From Nocardioides humi (GTDB taxonomy: Bacteria; Actinomycetota; Actinomycetes; Propionibacteriales; Nocardioidaceae), in assembly GCF_006494775.1 (NCBI RefSeq), contig NZ_CP041146.1, forward strand, positions 5,636,501 to 5,700,500: a DNA stretch of 64,000 nucleotides, read 5' to 3'. The position numbers and the translations under genes are program-made. Positions 49,118-57,510 of this stretch are shown in pieces (position 1 is the first letter of the stretch; the number at the start of each line of letters is the position of its first letter). The notes below the pieces were generated by a model. The model did no database searches, was not told the DNA's origin, and saw nothing but the letters and a program-made list of their open reading frames with translations.

Positions 49118-50617
49118 TCAGCCGGCGGCCCGCAGCGTGGCCGCGACCACGCCGCGGGTCTCGGCCGGGTCGACGACATCGTCGATCTCGAAGACCCGGG
49201 CGGCGTTGAGCGCGCTCGCGTGGGTGCGGAGCTCCGCGGTGTGCCGGGCGACCGTGTCCTCGCGCTCGTCCTCGGGCAGCGCGGCCAGCTCGCGGGCCAT
49301 CGCCAGCCGCACCGCGCCCTCCAGGCCCATCGGCCCGAGGTGCGCGTCCGGCCAGGCGACGGTGAGCAGCGGGCGGTGGGTGCTGCCGCCGAGCATGGCC
49401 TGCGCGCCCAGGCCGTAGCCGCGGCGCAGCACGACGCCGACGAGCGGCACGCTGAGTCGGGCGCCGGCGTTGACCATCCGCGCGGCCTGCCGGACCAGGC
49501 CGGTCCGCTCGGCGTCGGGGCCGACCATGAAGCCCGGCGTGTCCACGAGGGAGACCACCGGCAGCCCCCACCGCTCGCACAGCCCGAGGAAGTCGGCGGC
49601 CTTGGCCGAGGCGTCCGCCGTCAGCGCGCCGGCCAGGTGGGTGGACTGGTTGGCGACGACGCCGAGAGGCAGGCCCTCGATCCGGGCGAAGGCCGTCACG
49701 AGCTCGGGCGCCCACGCCTCGCGCAGCCAGGTGACGCTGTCGGCGTCGGCGAGCGCCTCCACGACCGGGCGCACGTCGAACGCCTCGCGGTCGTTGGCGG
49801 GCAGCAGGGTGCGCAGCGCGGCGGGGTCCGCCGCCGCGCCGCCGGGGACCGGTCCGGCCAGGTAGCCCAGCAGCCGTCGTACGACGGCGACGGCCTCCTC
49901 CTCGTCCTCGACCACGACGTCGATCACCCCGTTGGCGGCCTGCTCGGCGACCGGGCCGATCTCCTCGGCGGCGAACTGCCCGAGCCCGCCGCCGGCGATC
50001 ATCGCGGGGCCGGCCATCCCGAGGTTCGCGTCCGGTGTCGCCACCCGCAGGTCGGCGCACCCGGCCAGCACGGCGTTGCCGGCGAAGCAGCGACCCGACA
50101 CCACCGCGATCCGCGGCACCACGCCCTCCAGCTCGCCCCACAGGGCGAACGAGCCGACGTCGAGCGCGGAGACGAGCGGCAGGTCGGTGTCGCCGGGCCG
50201 TCCGCCCCCGCCCTCGGTGAAGAAGACGGTCGGCAGCCCCATCCGCCGGACCAGCTCGATCAGCCGGTCGGACTTGCGGTGCCCGCGCATGCCCTGCGTC
50301 CCGGCCATGACCAGGTAGTCGTACGACAGCACCGCGCACGGCCGGCCGTCGATGGTCGCGGTGCCGCCGACGATCCCGTCCGCCGGCGCCTCGACGACCA
50401 GCTCCGCCAGCGGCCGGCGCTGCTCCTGCGCGGCGGTGACGAACCGGCCGTACTCCACGAAGGAGCCCGCGTCGACCAGGTCCGCGATGTTCTCCCGTGC
50501 GGTACGACGGCCGCGCTCGTGCCAGCGGGCGACCTTCTCGGCGCGGGCCTCGTCGGTGGTGAGGAAGCGCCGCGCGAGCAGCTCGGTCAGGCCGGTGGCT
50601 GGGGCGTCTTCGGTCAC
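49118..50617 (-). CDS. Acyl-CoA carboxylase carboxyltransferase (beta) subunit
   Basis: A 499-residue biotin-dependent carboxyltransferase of the AccD/PccB/MccB type. After an N-terminal helix comes RRTARENIADLVDAGSFVEYG, a crotonase-like fold with DGRPCAVLSYDYLVMAGTQG, FFTEGGGGRPGD, and the second half with GVVANQSTHLAGALTADASAK, VSLVDTPGFMVG and LTVAWPDAHLGPMG. It transfers CO2 from biotin to an acyl-CoA; the substrate cannot be fixed from sequence. No biotin carboxylase or carrier gene is adjacent, so its partners lie elsewhere. GTG 50617 is the only suitable start. Confidence 0.9.
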   Translation of the reverse strand: MTEDAPATGLTELLARRFLTTDEARAEKVARWHERGRRTARENIADLVDAGSFVEYGRFVTAAQEQRRPLAELVVEAPADGIVGGTATIDGRPCAVLSYDYLVMAGTQGMRGHRKSDRLIELVRRMGLPTVFFTEGGGGRPGDTDLPLVSALDVGSFALWGELEGVVPRIAVVSGRCFAGNAVLAGCADLRVATPDANLGMAGPAMIAGGGLGQFAAEEIGPVAEQAANGVIDVVVEDEEEAVAVVRRLLGYLAGPVPGGAAADPAALRTLLPANDREAFDVRPVVEALADADSVTWLREAWAPELVTAFARIEGLPLGVVANQSTHLAGALTADASAKAADFLGLCERWGLPVVSLVDTPGFMVGPDAERTGLVRQAARMVNAGARLSVPLVGVVLRRGYGLGAQAMLGGSTHRPLLTVAWPDAHLGPMGLEGAVRLAMARELAALPEDEREDTVARHTAELRTHASALNAARVFEIDDVVDPAETRGVVAATLRAAG

Positions 50618-50637
50618 CGAGCCATCATGGCGCAGGC

Positions 50638-51654
50638 TCAGGGCTCGAGGACGATGCGGGCGGTGGTCCGGCCGGCGAGGACGTCGTCGATCGCGGCGTT
50701 GACGTCGTCCAGCTTGCGGGTCTCCGCGACGACGCGGGTGCGTCCGCGGGCGTGCAGGTCGAAGACCTCGGCGAGGTCCTGGCGGGTCCCGACGATCGAG
50801 CCGATCACCGAGATGCCCTTGAGGACGGTGGGGAAGATCGGCAGCGCCATCGGCCCGTCCTGCTCGGGCGGGAGGCCCACGCAGACCAGCCGGCCGCCGC
50901 GGCGCAGCGCCGCCAGCGCCTGCTCGAAGACCCGCGGGATCACGGCCAGCACGACCGCGACGTCGGCGCCGCCCAGCGCCTCGATCGCCGCGACCGGGTC
51001 CTGCCGGCTCGCGTCGACGACGTGGTCGGCGCCCAGCTCGCGGGCGAGGTCGAGCTTGGCCTCCTCGACGTCCACGGCGATGACCACCCCGCCGACCAGG
51101 CGGGCGTACTGCACCGCCAGGTGCCCGAGGCCGCCGATCCCGAAGACGGCGACGCGCTCGCCCGGCGTCACGCGGGCGACCTTGACGGCCTTGTAGGTGG
51201 TGACCCCGGCGCAGGTGAGCGGCGCCGCGTCGAGGCTGCTCACGGCGTCGGGCACGGGCACGACATAGGCCGCGTCCGCGACGGCGTACTCCGCGAAGCA
51301 GCCGTCGATCGAGTAGCCGGTGTTCCGCTGCTGCTCGCAGAGGGTCTCCCAGCCGCTGACGCAGTGGTCGCAGCGGCCGCAGGCGTGTCCGAGCCAGGGC
51401 AGCGCGACCCGCTCGCCGACCGACCGGCCGGCGACGCCGGGCCCCAGCGCCTCGACGGTGCCCACGCCCTCGTGACCCGGCACGAACGGTGGCGCCGGCT
51501 TCACCGGCCAGTCGCCGTGGGCGGCGTGGATGTCGGTGTGGCACAGGCCGCTGGCCTCGATCCGGACCAGGACCTGCCCGGGACCGGGATCGGGCACGGC
51601 GCGATCCTCGATGCTCAGCGCCTCGGTGAAGTCGTGGACGACGGCTGCCCTCAT
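50638..51654 (-). CDS. adhP: Zinc-dependent alcohol dehydrogenase
   Basis: A 338-residue NAD-dependent medium-chain dehydrogenase (AdhP-like). The catalytic zinc ligands are Cys in GLCHTDIHAAHGDWP and His in VPGHEGVGTVE. Structural zinc Cys are in CGRCDHCVSGWETLC. The Rossmann motif is VFGIGGLGHLAVQYA. It would oxidise ethanol or reduce acetaldehyde and so could re-oxidise NADH when oxygen is scarce. It is divergent from ppdK, with a perfect DevR-like box 85 bases upstream. Confidence 0.94.
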   Translation of the reverse strand: MRAAVVHDFTEALSIEDRAVPDPGPGQVLVRIEASGLCHTDIHAAHGDWPVKPAPPFVPGHEGVGTVEALGPGVAGRSVGERVALPWLGHACGRCDHCVSGWETLCEQQRNTGYSIDGCFAEYAVADAAYVVPVPDAVSSLDAAPLTCAGVTTYKAVKVARVTPGERVAVFGIGGLGHLAVQYARLVGGVVIAVDVEEAKLDLARELGADHVVDASRQDPVAAIEALGGADVAVVLAVIPRVFEQALAALRRGGRLVCVGLPPEQDGPMALPIFPTVLKGISVIGSIVGTRQDLAEVFDLHARGRTRVVAETRKLDDVNAAIDDVLAGRTTARIVLEP

Positions 51655-51738
51655 GGTTTCCTCCCCGTGTGGTGGGTCTCCTCACCAGCGTGCTCCGCGG
51701 AGCGGCCGGCGGCGGAGGGGCGAGGGCCCCGGTGTGTC

Positions 51739-51752
51739 GGGACCTTCGGCCC
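51739..51752. promoter_or_regulatory. DevR/DosR-like box between adhP and ppdK
   Basis: GGGACCTTCGGCCC, identical to those at 37584 and 45235, lies 36 bases before the ppdK start and 85 bases from the divergent adhP start. One site could activate either or both genes. Confidence 0.75.
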
Positions 51753-51787
51753 TGCAGGGCGGCTCCGGGCCGGACGACGATCGAGGT

Positions 51788-54505
51788 GTGACCAGCTACG
51801 TGTACTCCTTCGGCACGCCGGGTACGCCGGACCGCGACCGGCTCGGCGGCAAGGGCGCCGAGCTCGCCCGGATGGTGCAGCTCGGCCTGCCGGTCCCGCC
51901 GGGCTTCACCGTCACGACGGCCGCGTGCCGCCAGGTGCTCGCGCAGGGCGTGCGGCCGGCGGGCCTGGCCGGTGACATCGACCGCCACCTGGCGCTGGTC
52001 GAGGACGAGACCGGGCGCCGGCTCGGCGACCCCGAGCGGCCGCTGCTGCTGGCGGTGCGCTCCGGGGCGGCGATCTCGATGCCGGGGATGATGGACACCG
52101 TCCTGGACGTCGGGCTGAACGACGAGACCGTGGCCGGGCTGGCCCGGTCGACCGGGAACGAGCGGTTCGCCTGGGACTGCTACCGGCGGCTCGTGCAGAT
52201 GTTCGGCGAGACCGTGCTCGGCGTCCCCGCCGAGCGCTTCGCCGGGGTGCTGGCCGACGTCGTCGCCGAGCACGGCGCCGCCGATGCCGCGGCACTGGAC
52301 GCGGCCGGGCTCCGCGTCGTCGTGGAGCGCGGCAACGCGCTCTGCGAGGAAATCGCCGGGCGGACGCTGCCGCAGGACCCGCGCGAGCAGCTCGATCTCG
52401 CGATCGACGCCGTCTTCGCGTCCTGGAACGGCGATCGTGCCCGCCTCTACCGCCGCCGGTTCGGCATCGCCGACGACCTCGGCACCGCGGTCAACGTCCA
52501 GGCCATGGTGTTCGGCAACCGCGGCCCGCGATCGGGCACCGGCGTCGCGTTCACCCGCGACCCGGCGACCGGCGACCTCGGCGACTACGGGGAGTACCTC
52601 TCGGACGCCCAGGGCGAGGACGTGGTCTCCGGTGCCCGCACCGCCGTGCCGCTCGCGCGCCTGCGGGAGCTCGACCTGGCGTCGTACCGGAGGCTGCGGT
52701 CGGTCATGGGCACCCTCGAGCGGCACTACCGCGACCTGTGCGACATCGAGTTCACGGTCGAGGACGGCCGGCTCTGGATCCTCCAGGTCCGGGTCGGCAA
52801 GCGCAGCCCCGCCGCGGCCTTCCGGATCGCGGCCGACCTCGTCGAGGAGGGGATGATCACCGAGGACGAGGCGCTCGTCCGCGTCACCGGCGAGCAGCTC
52901 ACGCAGCTGATGTTCCCGCAGCTCGACGCGGGCTCGGCGGGATCCGAGATCGCGGCGGGGCTCGCCGCCTCGCCGGGCGCCGCCGTCGGCCGGGTCGTCC
53001 TGGACTCCGCGACGGCCGTCGCGCTGGCCGCGCGCGGCGAGGACGTCGTGCTGGTGCGGCCCGAGACCCGCGCCGACGACCTCCCGGGCATGGTGGCGGC
53101 GTGCGCCGTCGTCACCGCTCGGGGCGGCCGCACGTCGCACGCCGCCGTCGTGGCTCGCGGCATGGGCCTGCCGGCGGTGTGCGGCGTGGACGGTCTCGAG
53201 ATCGACCTCGCGACCCGGCAGGTCGCCCTGGCCGGCGAGCGGCTGTTCGCGGAGGGCGACGTCGTCTCGGTGGACGGCGGCACCGGGCGGGTCTACCGCG
53301 GGCGCCATCGCACGGTGCCCTCCGAGGTGACCCGCTGGCTCGAGGGGGAGGTGGTCGCCTCTCCGCTCGTCGCCGCCGTCGCCCGGCTGCTCGCCCACGC
53401 CGACCGGACCCGCCGGCTCGGCGTACGGGCCAACGCCGAGACCGCACCCGACGTGGCGCGGGCGGTGCGCTTCGGCGCCGAGGGCGTCGGGCTGTGCCGT
53501 ACCGAGCACATGTTCCTCGGCGAGCGGCGGACCTACGTCGAGCGCGTCCTGCTCGGCAGCGACGCCGAGCGGGCCGAGGCGCTGCGCGGGCTCACCCGGC
53601 TCCAGCGGGAGAGCTTCGCCGGGGTGCTCGACGCCGCCGGGGGGCGGCCGGTGACGATCCGGCTGCTGGACGCGCCGCTGCACGAGTTCCTGCCCGACCT
53701 GACCGAGCTGTCCGTCTGCTCCGCGCTCGCCCGCGAGCGGGGCCGGCCGGACCGGGCGCTCGAGGAGCGGACGGCGGCCGTGCGCCGGCATCACGAGCAG
53801 AACCCGATGACCGGCCTGCGCGGCGTGCGCCTGTCGATCGTGCGGCCCGAGCTGGTCGTGGCGCAGGCGGTGGCCGCCTTCGAGGCCGCCGCGGACCTCC
53901 GGGAGAGGGGACGCCCGTTCGACCTGGAGCTGATGGTGCCGATGGTGAGCTCGGCGGAGGAGATCGCCGAGGTGGCCCGGTCGGTGGGGGAGGCGGCCGA
54001 CCAGGTCGCGGCCCGCCGCGGACGGGTGCCGTACCGCCTCGGCGCCATGGTCGAGACGCCGCGCGCCGCCGTCACCGCGGCCCGGATCGTCACCCACGCC
54101 GACTTCCTGTCCTTCGGCACCAACGACCTGACCCAGCTGACCTGGGGCCTGTCGCGGGACGACGCCGAGCGCTCGTTCCTGCCGCGCTACCTCGAGACCG
54201 GCCTGCTGCGGACCTCGCCGTTCGCCTCGATCGACGAGGACGGCGTGGGCCGTCTGCTCGCGGTCGCGGTCGACGGGGCCCGCGGGGCTCGCGACGCCGT
54301 GCCCATCGGGGTCTGCGGCGAGCACGCCGGCGACCCGGCGTCGATCGGGTTCCTCGCCCGGCTGGGCGTGGACTATCTGTCGTGCTCGCCCTTCCGGGTC
54401 CCGATCGCCCGGCTCGAGGCGGGCCGTGCGGCGCTGCTGGCGGAGGGGTGCCCGGCGGAGCGGTTCGACGCGGCGGAGCCCTCCGCCGCGGTGGGAGTGG
54501 GGTGA
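51788..54505 (+). CDS. ppdK: Pyruvate, phosphate dikinase
   Basis: A 905-residue enzyme interconverting pyruvate, ATP and phosphate with PEP, AMP and pyrophosphate. The N-terminal ATP-grasp domain starts GGKGAELARMVQLGLPVPPG and includes RSGAAISMPGMMDTVLDVGLN-type sequence (SMPGMMDTVLDVG) and VFGNRGPRSGTGVAFTRD. The swivelling domain has the phosphorylated His in ARGGRTSHAAVVARGMG (near residue 450). The C-terminal barrel holds GLCRTEHMF, NPMTGLRGVRL, SFGTNDLTQL and the catalytic Cys in IGVCGEHAGDP. It overlaps the CBS gene start by 4 bases. The upstream DevR-like box suggests use in hypoxic metabolism, either for gluconeogenic PEP or for pyrophosphate-saving glycolysis. Confidence 0.96.
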   Translation: MTSYVYSFGTPGTPDRDRLGGKGAELARMVQLGLPVPPGFTVTTAACRQVLAQGVRPAGLAGDIDRHLALVEDETGRRLGDPERPLLLAVRSGAAISMPGMMDTVLDVGLNDETVAGLARSTGNERFAWDCYRRLVQMFGETVLGVPAERFAGVLADVVAEHGAADAAALDAAGLRVVVERGNALCEEIAGRTLPQDPREQLDLAIDAVFASWNGDRARLYRRRFGIADDLGTAVNVQAMVFGNRGPRSGTGVAFTRDPATGDLGDYGEYLSDAQGEDVVSGARTAVPLARLRELDLASYRRLRSVMGTLERHYRDLCDIEFTVEDGRLWILQVRVGKRSPAAAFRIAADLVEEGMITEDEALVRVTGEQLTQLMFPQLDAGSAGSEIAAGLAASPGAAVGRVVLDSATAVALAARGEDVVLVRPETRADDLPGMVAACAVVTARGGRTSHAAVVARGMGLPAVCGVDGLEIDLATRQVALAGERLFAEGDVVSVDGGTGRVYRGRHRTVPSEVTRWLEGEVVASPLVAAVARLLAHADRTRRLGVRANAETAPDVARAVRFGAEGVGLCRTEHMFLGERRTYVERVLLGSDAERAEALRGLTRLQRESFAGVLDAAGGRPVTIRLLDAPLHEFLPDLTELSVCSALARERGRPDRALEERTAAVRRHHEQNPMTGLRGVRLSIVRPELVVAQAVAAFEAAADLRERGRPFDLELMVPMVSSAEEIAEVARSVGEAADQVAARRGRVPYRLGAMVETPRAAVTAARIVTHADFLSFGTNDLTQLTWGLSRDDAERSFLPRYLETGLLRTSPFASIDEDGVGRLLAVAVDGARGARDAVPIGVCGEHAGDPASIGFLARLGVDYLSCSPFRVPIARLEAGRAALLAEGCPAERFDAAEPSAAVGVG

Positions 54506-55056
54506 GTGCGGTGCTGGTGAAGGAGATCATGAGCCGTCGGCCGGTCACGGTGCGGGCAGGCGTACCGCTCGCGGCCGCCGCCCGGCTGCTGGCCGAGCAC
54601 GGCGTCACGGCGCTGCCGGTCGTGGACGACCGGTCCCGGGTGGTGGGGGTGATCAGCGAGGCCGACGTGATCGCCCGGGAGGACCTGACCGGTCCGGTCG
54701 CGGACGCGATGGGCGGCGTGGTCGCCCTGGTGCACCCCGAGGCCGGTCTCGCCGACCTGCGGCGGATCTTCGCTCGGACGGTCGTGAAGAGCCTGCCCGT
54801 GGTCGACGCGGCCGACCATGTGGTCGGCGTCGTCAGCCGCAGCGACGTCGTGCGGGCGCTCGCCCGCGACGACGAGACCCTGGAGCAGGACGTCGCCGAC
54901 GTCCTCGCCCGGGCCCGGGTGTCCGCCTGCCGGGTGCAGGTCCGCAACGGGGTCGTCCAGCTCACCGGGCTCGCGGTCCCCGACGGGACCTCGCGCGAGG
55001 CCGTCCTCGATGCCGTCGTGGCCACGCCGGGCGTGACCGCCGTCCGGGCGGGGTGA
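54502..55056 (+). CDS. CBS-pair and BON domain protein
   Basis: A 184-residue protein. Two CBS motifs form an adenosyl-ligand-binding pair (KEIMSRRPVTVRAGVPLAAA, then DRSRVVGVISEADVI; and LPVVDAADHVVGVVSRSDVV). A BON domain follows (VRNGVVQLTGLAVPDGTSRE, about residues 148-182). CBS proteins such as Hrp1 belong to the mycobacterial DosR regulon. The GTG start overlaps the ppdK stop (GTGA), so it may sense adenylates for this pathway; that link is inference. Confidence 0.92.
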   Translation: MSAVLVKEIMSRRPVTVRAGVPLAAAARLLAEHGVTALPVVDDRSRVVGVISEADVIAREDLTGPVADAMGGVVALVHPEAGLADLRRIFARTVVKSLPVVDAADHVVGVVSRSDVVRALARDDETLEQDVADVLARARVSACRVQVRNGVVQLTGLAVPDGTSREAVLDAVVATPGVTAVRAG

Positions 55057-55062
55057 GCGGCC

Positions 55063-55530
55063 GTGTCCATCCTCGTCGAGCTCGACGTCACCGAGTGCGA
55101 GCGCCTGCTCCGGGCCGCGGTGTTCGGCCGCCTGGCCCTGGTCGCCGACGGCCGGATCGAGGTCCTGCCGGTCAACTACACCGCCCACGACGACGCCGTG
55201 TGGGTGCGCACCTCGCCCGGCACGCTCCTCGACCGGTACGCCGACGGGGCGCAGCTGGTCCTGGAGATCGACCACGTCGACCACGAGCGCGGCCACGGCT
55301 GGTCGGTCGTCGCGCGCGGGCACGGCGAGCTGGTGCCGGACGAGGAGCGCACCACGGCCGAGCACCGCACCGCCGGGCCGCCGCGCTGGGTGCGCCGCGA
55401 GGACGAGGTGTGGGTCCAGCTCCGGTGGGAGGAGCTGACCGGGCGCCGGGTCGGGGGCGGCTGGGACGTCACCGCCGGCCTGCCCGTGTGGAGCATCAGG
55501 CCCGGGGGACCGACGCCGGGTCGCCGGTGA
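55063..55530 (+). CDS. Pyridoxamine 5'-phosphate oxidase-fold flavin protein
   Basis: A 155-residue split-barrel protein: ECERLLRAAVFGRLALVADG, EVLPVNYTAHDDAVWVRT, LEIDHVDHERGHGWSVVARG and LRWEELTGRRV. It is a homologue of the 47053 protein and belongs to the same FMN/F420-binding class. GTG 55063 follows the CBS gene by 6 bases, giving a ppdK-CBS-PNPOx operon behind a DevR-like box. It overlaps the convergent exonuclease gene by 35 bases. Confidence 0.87.
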   Translation: MSILVELDVTECERLLRAAVFGRLALVADGRIEVLPVNYTAHDDAVWVRTSPGTLLDRYADGAQLVLEIDHVDHERGHGWSVVARGHGELVPDEERTTAEHRTAGPPRWVRREDEVWVQLRWEELTGRRVGGGWDVTAGLPVWSIRPGGPTPGRR

Positions 55531-56500
55531 GCACCCGCAGCGCCAGCGCGGTGGTCGCCTCCATGTCGAGGTGGCCCACCACCCGCGCGACGCGCTCGAT
55601 GTCGAGCGGCAGCAGGCCGGGCGTGCCCGGCACGTCGGGGGTCAGCCCGAGGTCGAGGTCGGTGCGGCCCGACATCAGCCGCAGGTTGAACTCGTAGGTC
55701 TCGCGGGCGCCCGGCGCAGAGAGCCGCCTGAGCACCGTGGCGCCGGTACGGCGAGCGCCGGTCTCCGCCGCCCAGGCGTCCAGCGCGGCGACGACCGAGC
55801 GGCCCTCGTCGTACTCGATGTCGGCCCAGATCTCCCGCATCGAGCCGATGTGGGAGAGCAGGTAGGCGGCGGTCTTCTCACCGATCCCCGGCACGCCGGG
55901 CAGGTTGTCGCTGGCGTCGCCCCGCACGGCGGCGAACTCGAGATAGCGCTCGGCCGGGACGCCGTACATCGAGCGGAGCCGGGCGGGCGTCAGCAGCGGC
56001 GAGCCGTTGATGCCGCCGTCGATCAGCCGCAGCACCCGGGTGTGCTCGCTGATGTGGGCGAAGGAGTCGCGGTCGGAGGTGATGATCACGCAGTCCCAGC
56101 CGTTCGCCCCGGCCCAGGTGGCCGCGGACGCGTTGACGTCGTCGGCCTCCAGTCCGGGCGGGGTCAGCGTCGCCAGGCCGAGCGCGTCGAGGAGGGCGCC
56201 GGCCCGGTCCAGCTGGTCGACCAGCTCCGGGTCCTTCTCGGCCCGGCCGGCCTTGTAGTCGGGATAGGCGTCGCGTCGTACCGAGGCGGTCCGGTCGTCG
56301 AGCCCGAAGATCACCGCGTCCGGCGCGAAGGAGTCGATCGACTCGATGATCTGGCGCAGCATCCCGTGCAGCGCCCACGCCGGCCGGCCGCCCCGGTCGC
56401 GGTGCCGGGTGTGGGCGCGCGCGTGGTGGTTGCGGTGCAGCAGCGACGGCGCGTCGACGGCGAGCAGCAGCCTGCGGGGGCGGTCCGGGACGGGATGCAT
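55496..56500 (-). CDS. 5'-3' exonuclease (FEN family)
   Basis: A 334-residue stand-alone homologue of the 5' nuclease domain of DNA polymerase I. LLLAVDAPSLLHRNHHA opens it. PDAVIFGLDDRTASVRRDAY and YPDYKAGRAEKDPEL form the arch region, ADDVNASAATW and IITSDRDSFAHI bind metal, and RGDASDNLPGVPGIGEKTAA is the helix-hairpin-helix signature. It removes 5' flaps or RNA primers from DNA. ATG 56500 is preferred: the longer frame upstream runs into the neighbour and has no family similarity. Confidence 0.93.
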   Translation of the reverse strand: MHPVPDRPRRLLLAVDAPSLLHRNHHARAHTRHRDRGGRPAWALHGMLRQIIESIDSFAPDAVIFGLDDRTASVRRDAYPDYKAGRAEKDPELVDQLDRAGALLDALGLATLTPPGLEADDVNASAATWAGANGWDCVIITSDRDSFAHISEHTRVLRLIDGGINGSPLLTPARLRSMYGVPAERYLEFAAVRGDASDNLPGVPGIGEKTAAYLLSHIGSMREIWADIEYDEGRSVVAALDAWAAETGARRTGATVLRRLSAPGARETYEFNLRLMSGRTDLDLGLTPDVPGTPGLLPLDIERVARVVGHLDMEATTALALRVLTGDPASVPRA

Positions 56501-56523
56501 GGCGATCCCCTCGACCCTAATGG

Positions 56524-57048
56524 TCAGCCGAAGGCCTTCCGGTAGTGGTCCGCGAAGGCCGGGTGGTAGTCGTCGAAGTCGATCGCCGCCGGGTCCGCGC
56601 CGGTCTCGGCGGCGACCATCCGGTCGAGGTAGTAGTCCCAGCCCGGCCCGACGCCCTCGGCCATCGCCGGGTCGGGGACGTTCTGCGCGAAGGTCAGCGT
56701 CGTGACCCCGTCGGTCTCGCTGAGGTCGATCCGCAGCAGCCAGTGCTCGGGTTTCTCGCCGTCGTACGGCATCGAGGTCGTGATCCGGAGCAGGTGCGGC
56801 GGCACGCACTCGTCGATCTGGAACGCCTCGCCCGGCATCTCATCGCCCTCGAAGGTCATCTGGAAGCGGACCCGGCCCTCGGCGGGATCGCCGGTCCAGG
56901 TGCCGATCCAGCGGGCCAGCCGGTCGGACTCGGTCACCGCGGCCCACACGTCCTCGATCGGGGCGTGGAAGGTGCGGACCAGCTCGACATAGGTCTCGCC
57001 GTCGTGGTCGCGGCGGCGGCCGGTGGGCGTGGGGGTGGGCGTGTTCAT
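56524..57048 (-). CDS. SRPBCC (AHSA1-like) domain protein
   Basis: A 174-residue protein of the START/SRPBCC fold, AHSA1 (CalC-like) group. YVELVRTFHAPIEDVWAAVT, RLARWIGTWTGDPAEGRVRF and TFEGDEMPGEAFQIDECVPP are followed by WDYYLDRMVAAETGADPAAI. Such proteins bind hydrophobic ligands in a central cavity. It overlaps the upstream ArsR-type gene by 4 bases, a very common ArsR-SRPBCC pair in actinobacteria in which the regulator controls both genes. Confidence 0.9.
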   Translation of the reverse strand: MNTPTPTPTGRRRDHDGETYVELVRTFHAPIEDVWAAVTESDRLARWIGTWTGDPAEGRVRFQMTFEGDEMPGEAFQIDECVPPHLLRITTSMPYDGEKPEHWLLRIDLSETDGVTTLTFAQNVPDPAMAEGVGPGWDYYLDRMVAAETGADPAAIDFDDYHPAFADHYRKAFG

Positions 57049-57404
57049 GCGGTCTCCTCGGTGGGTGGGATGTGGGTGGCGCGGCGCTCACGGCCGGTAC
57101 GGCGGACCTCGAGGTCGAGGCCGTCGAGGGCGGACGCCGGGATCGGCGGCCCGGACGCGGCGAGACCGTCGACCCAGGACCGGACCGGGGCGAGGCCGGC
57201 GTGGAGCAGCCGGTAGTGCCGCTCCCGGCCGTGGTCCTCGGCCGTGACGAGGCCGGCCTCGGCGAGCACGCGCAGGTGCTTGCTGACGGCCGGCCGGCTG
57301 ATCGGGTGCTCGGCCGCGAGGTCGACCACGCGCGCCGGCCCGTCCGCGAGCCGCCGCAGCAGGCTCCGGCGCACCGGGTCGGCGATCGCCTCGAACGGGT
57401 CCAT
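57045..57404 (-). CDS. ArsR-family winged-helix regulator
   Basis: A 119-residue regulator: DPFEAIADPVRRSLLRRLAD, ISRPAVSKHLRVLAEAGLV as recognition helix, and EDHGRERHYRLLHAGLAPV as the wing. It lacks the Cys metal site of classic ArsR. A 12-bp inverted repeat lies immediately before its ATG (57407-57436), so autorepression is likely. It is coupled to the SRPBCC gene. Confidence 0.92.
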   Translation of the reverse strand: MDPFEAIADPVRRSLLRRLADGPARVVDLAAEHPISRPAVSKHLRVLAEAGLVTAEDHGRERHYRLLHAGLAPVRSWVDGLAASGPPIPASALDGLDLEVRRTGRERRATHIPPTEETA

Positions 57405-57406
57405 GG

Positions 57407-57436
57407 CTTATTAGTAACACATTGGTTACCAATAAG
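57407..57436. promoter_or_regulatory. Operator palindrome before the ArsR-type gene
   Basis: CTTATTAGTAAC at 57407-57418 and GTTACCAATAAG at 57425-57436 are reverse complements in 11 of 12 positions with a 6-base spacer. This AT-rich site stands out in the GC-rich context and ends 2 bases before the regulator's start codon. Confidence 0.7.
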
Positions 57437-57510
57437 GAAGGCGCGCGTCTCACATCCGGCCCGCATCGCGGGCACAGGGACCGGACAGCGCCGCCGGTCA
57501 CCGTCGGGGC

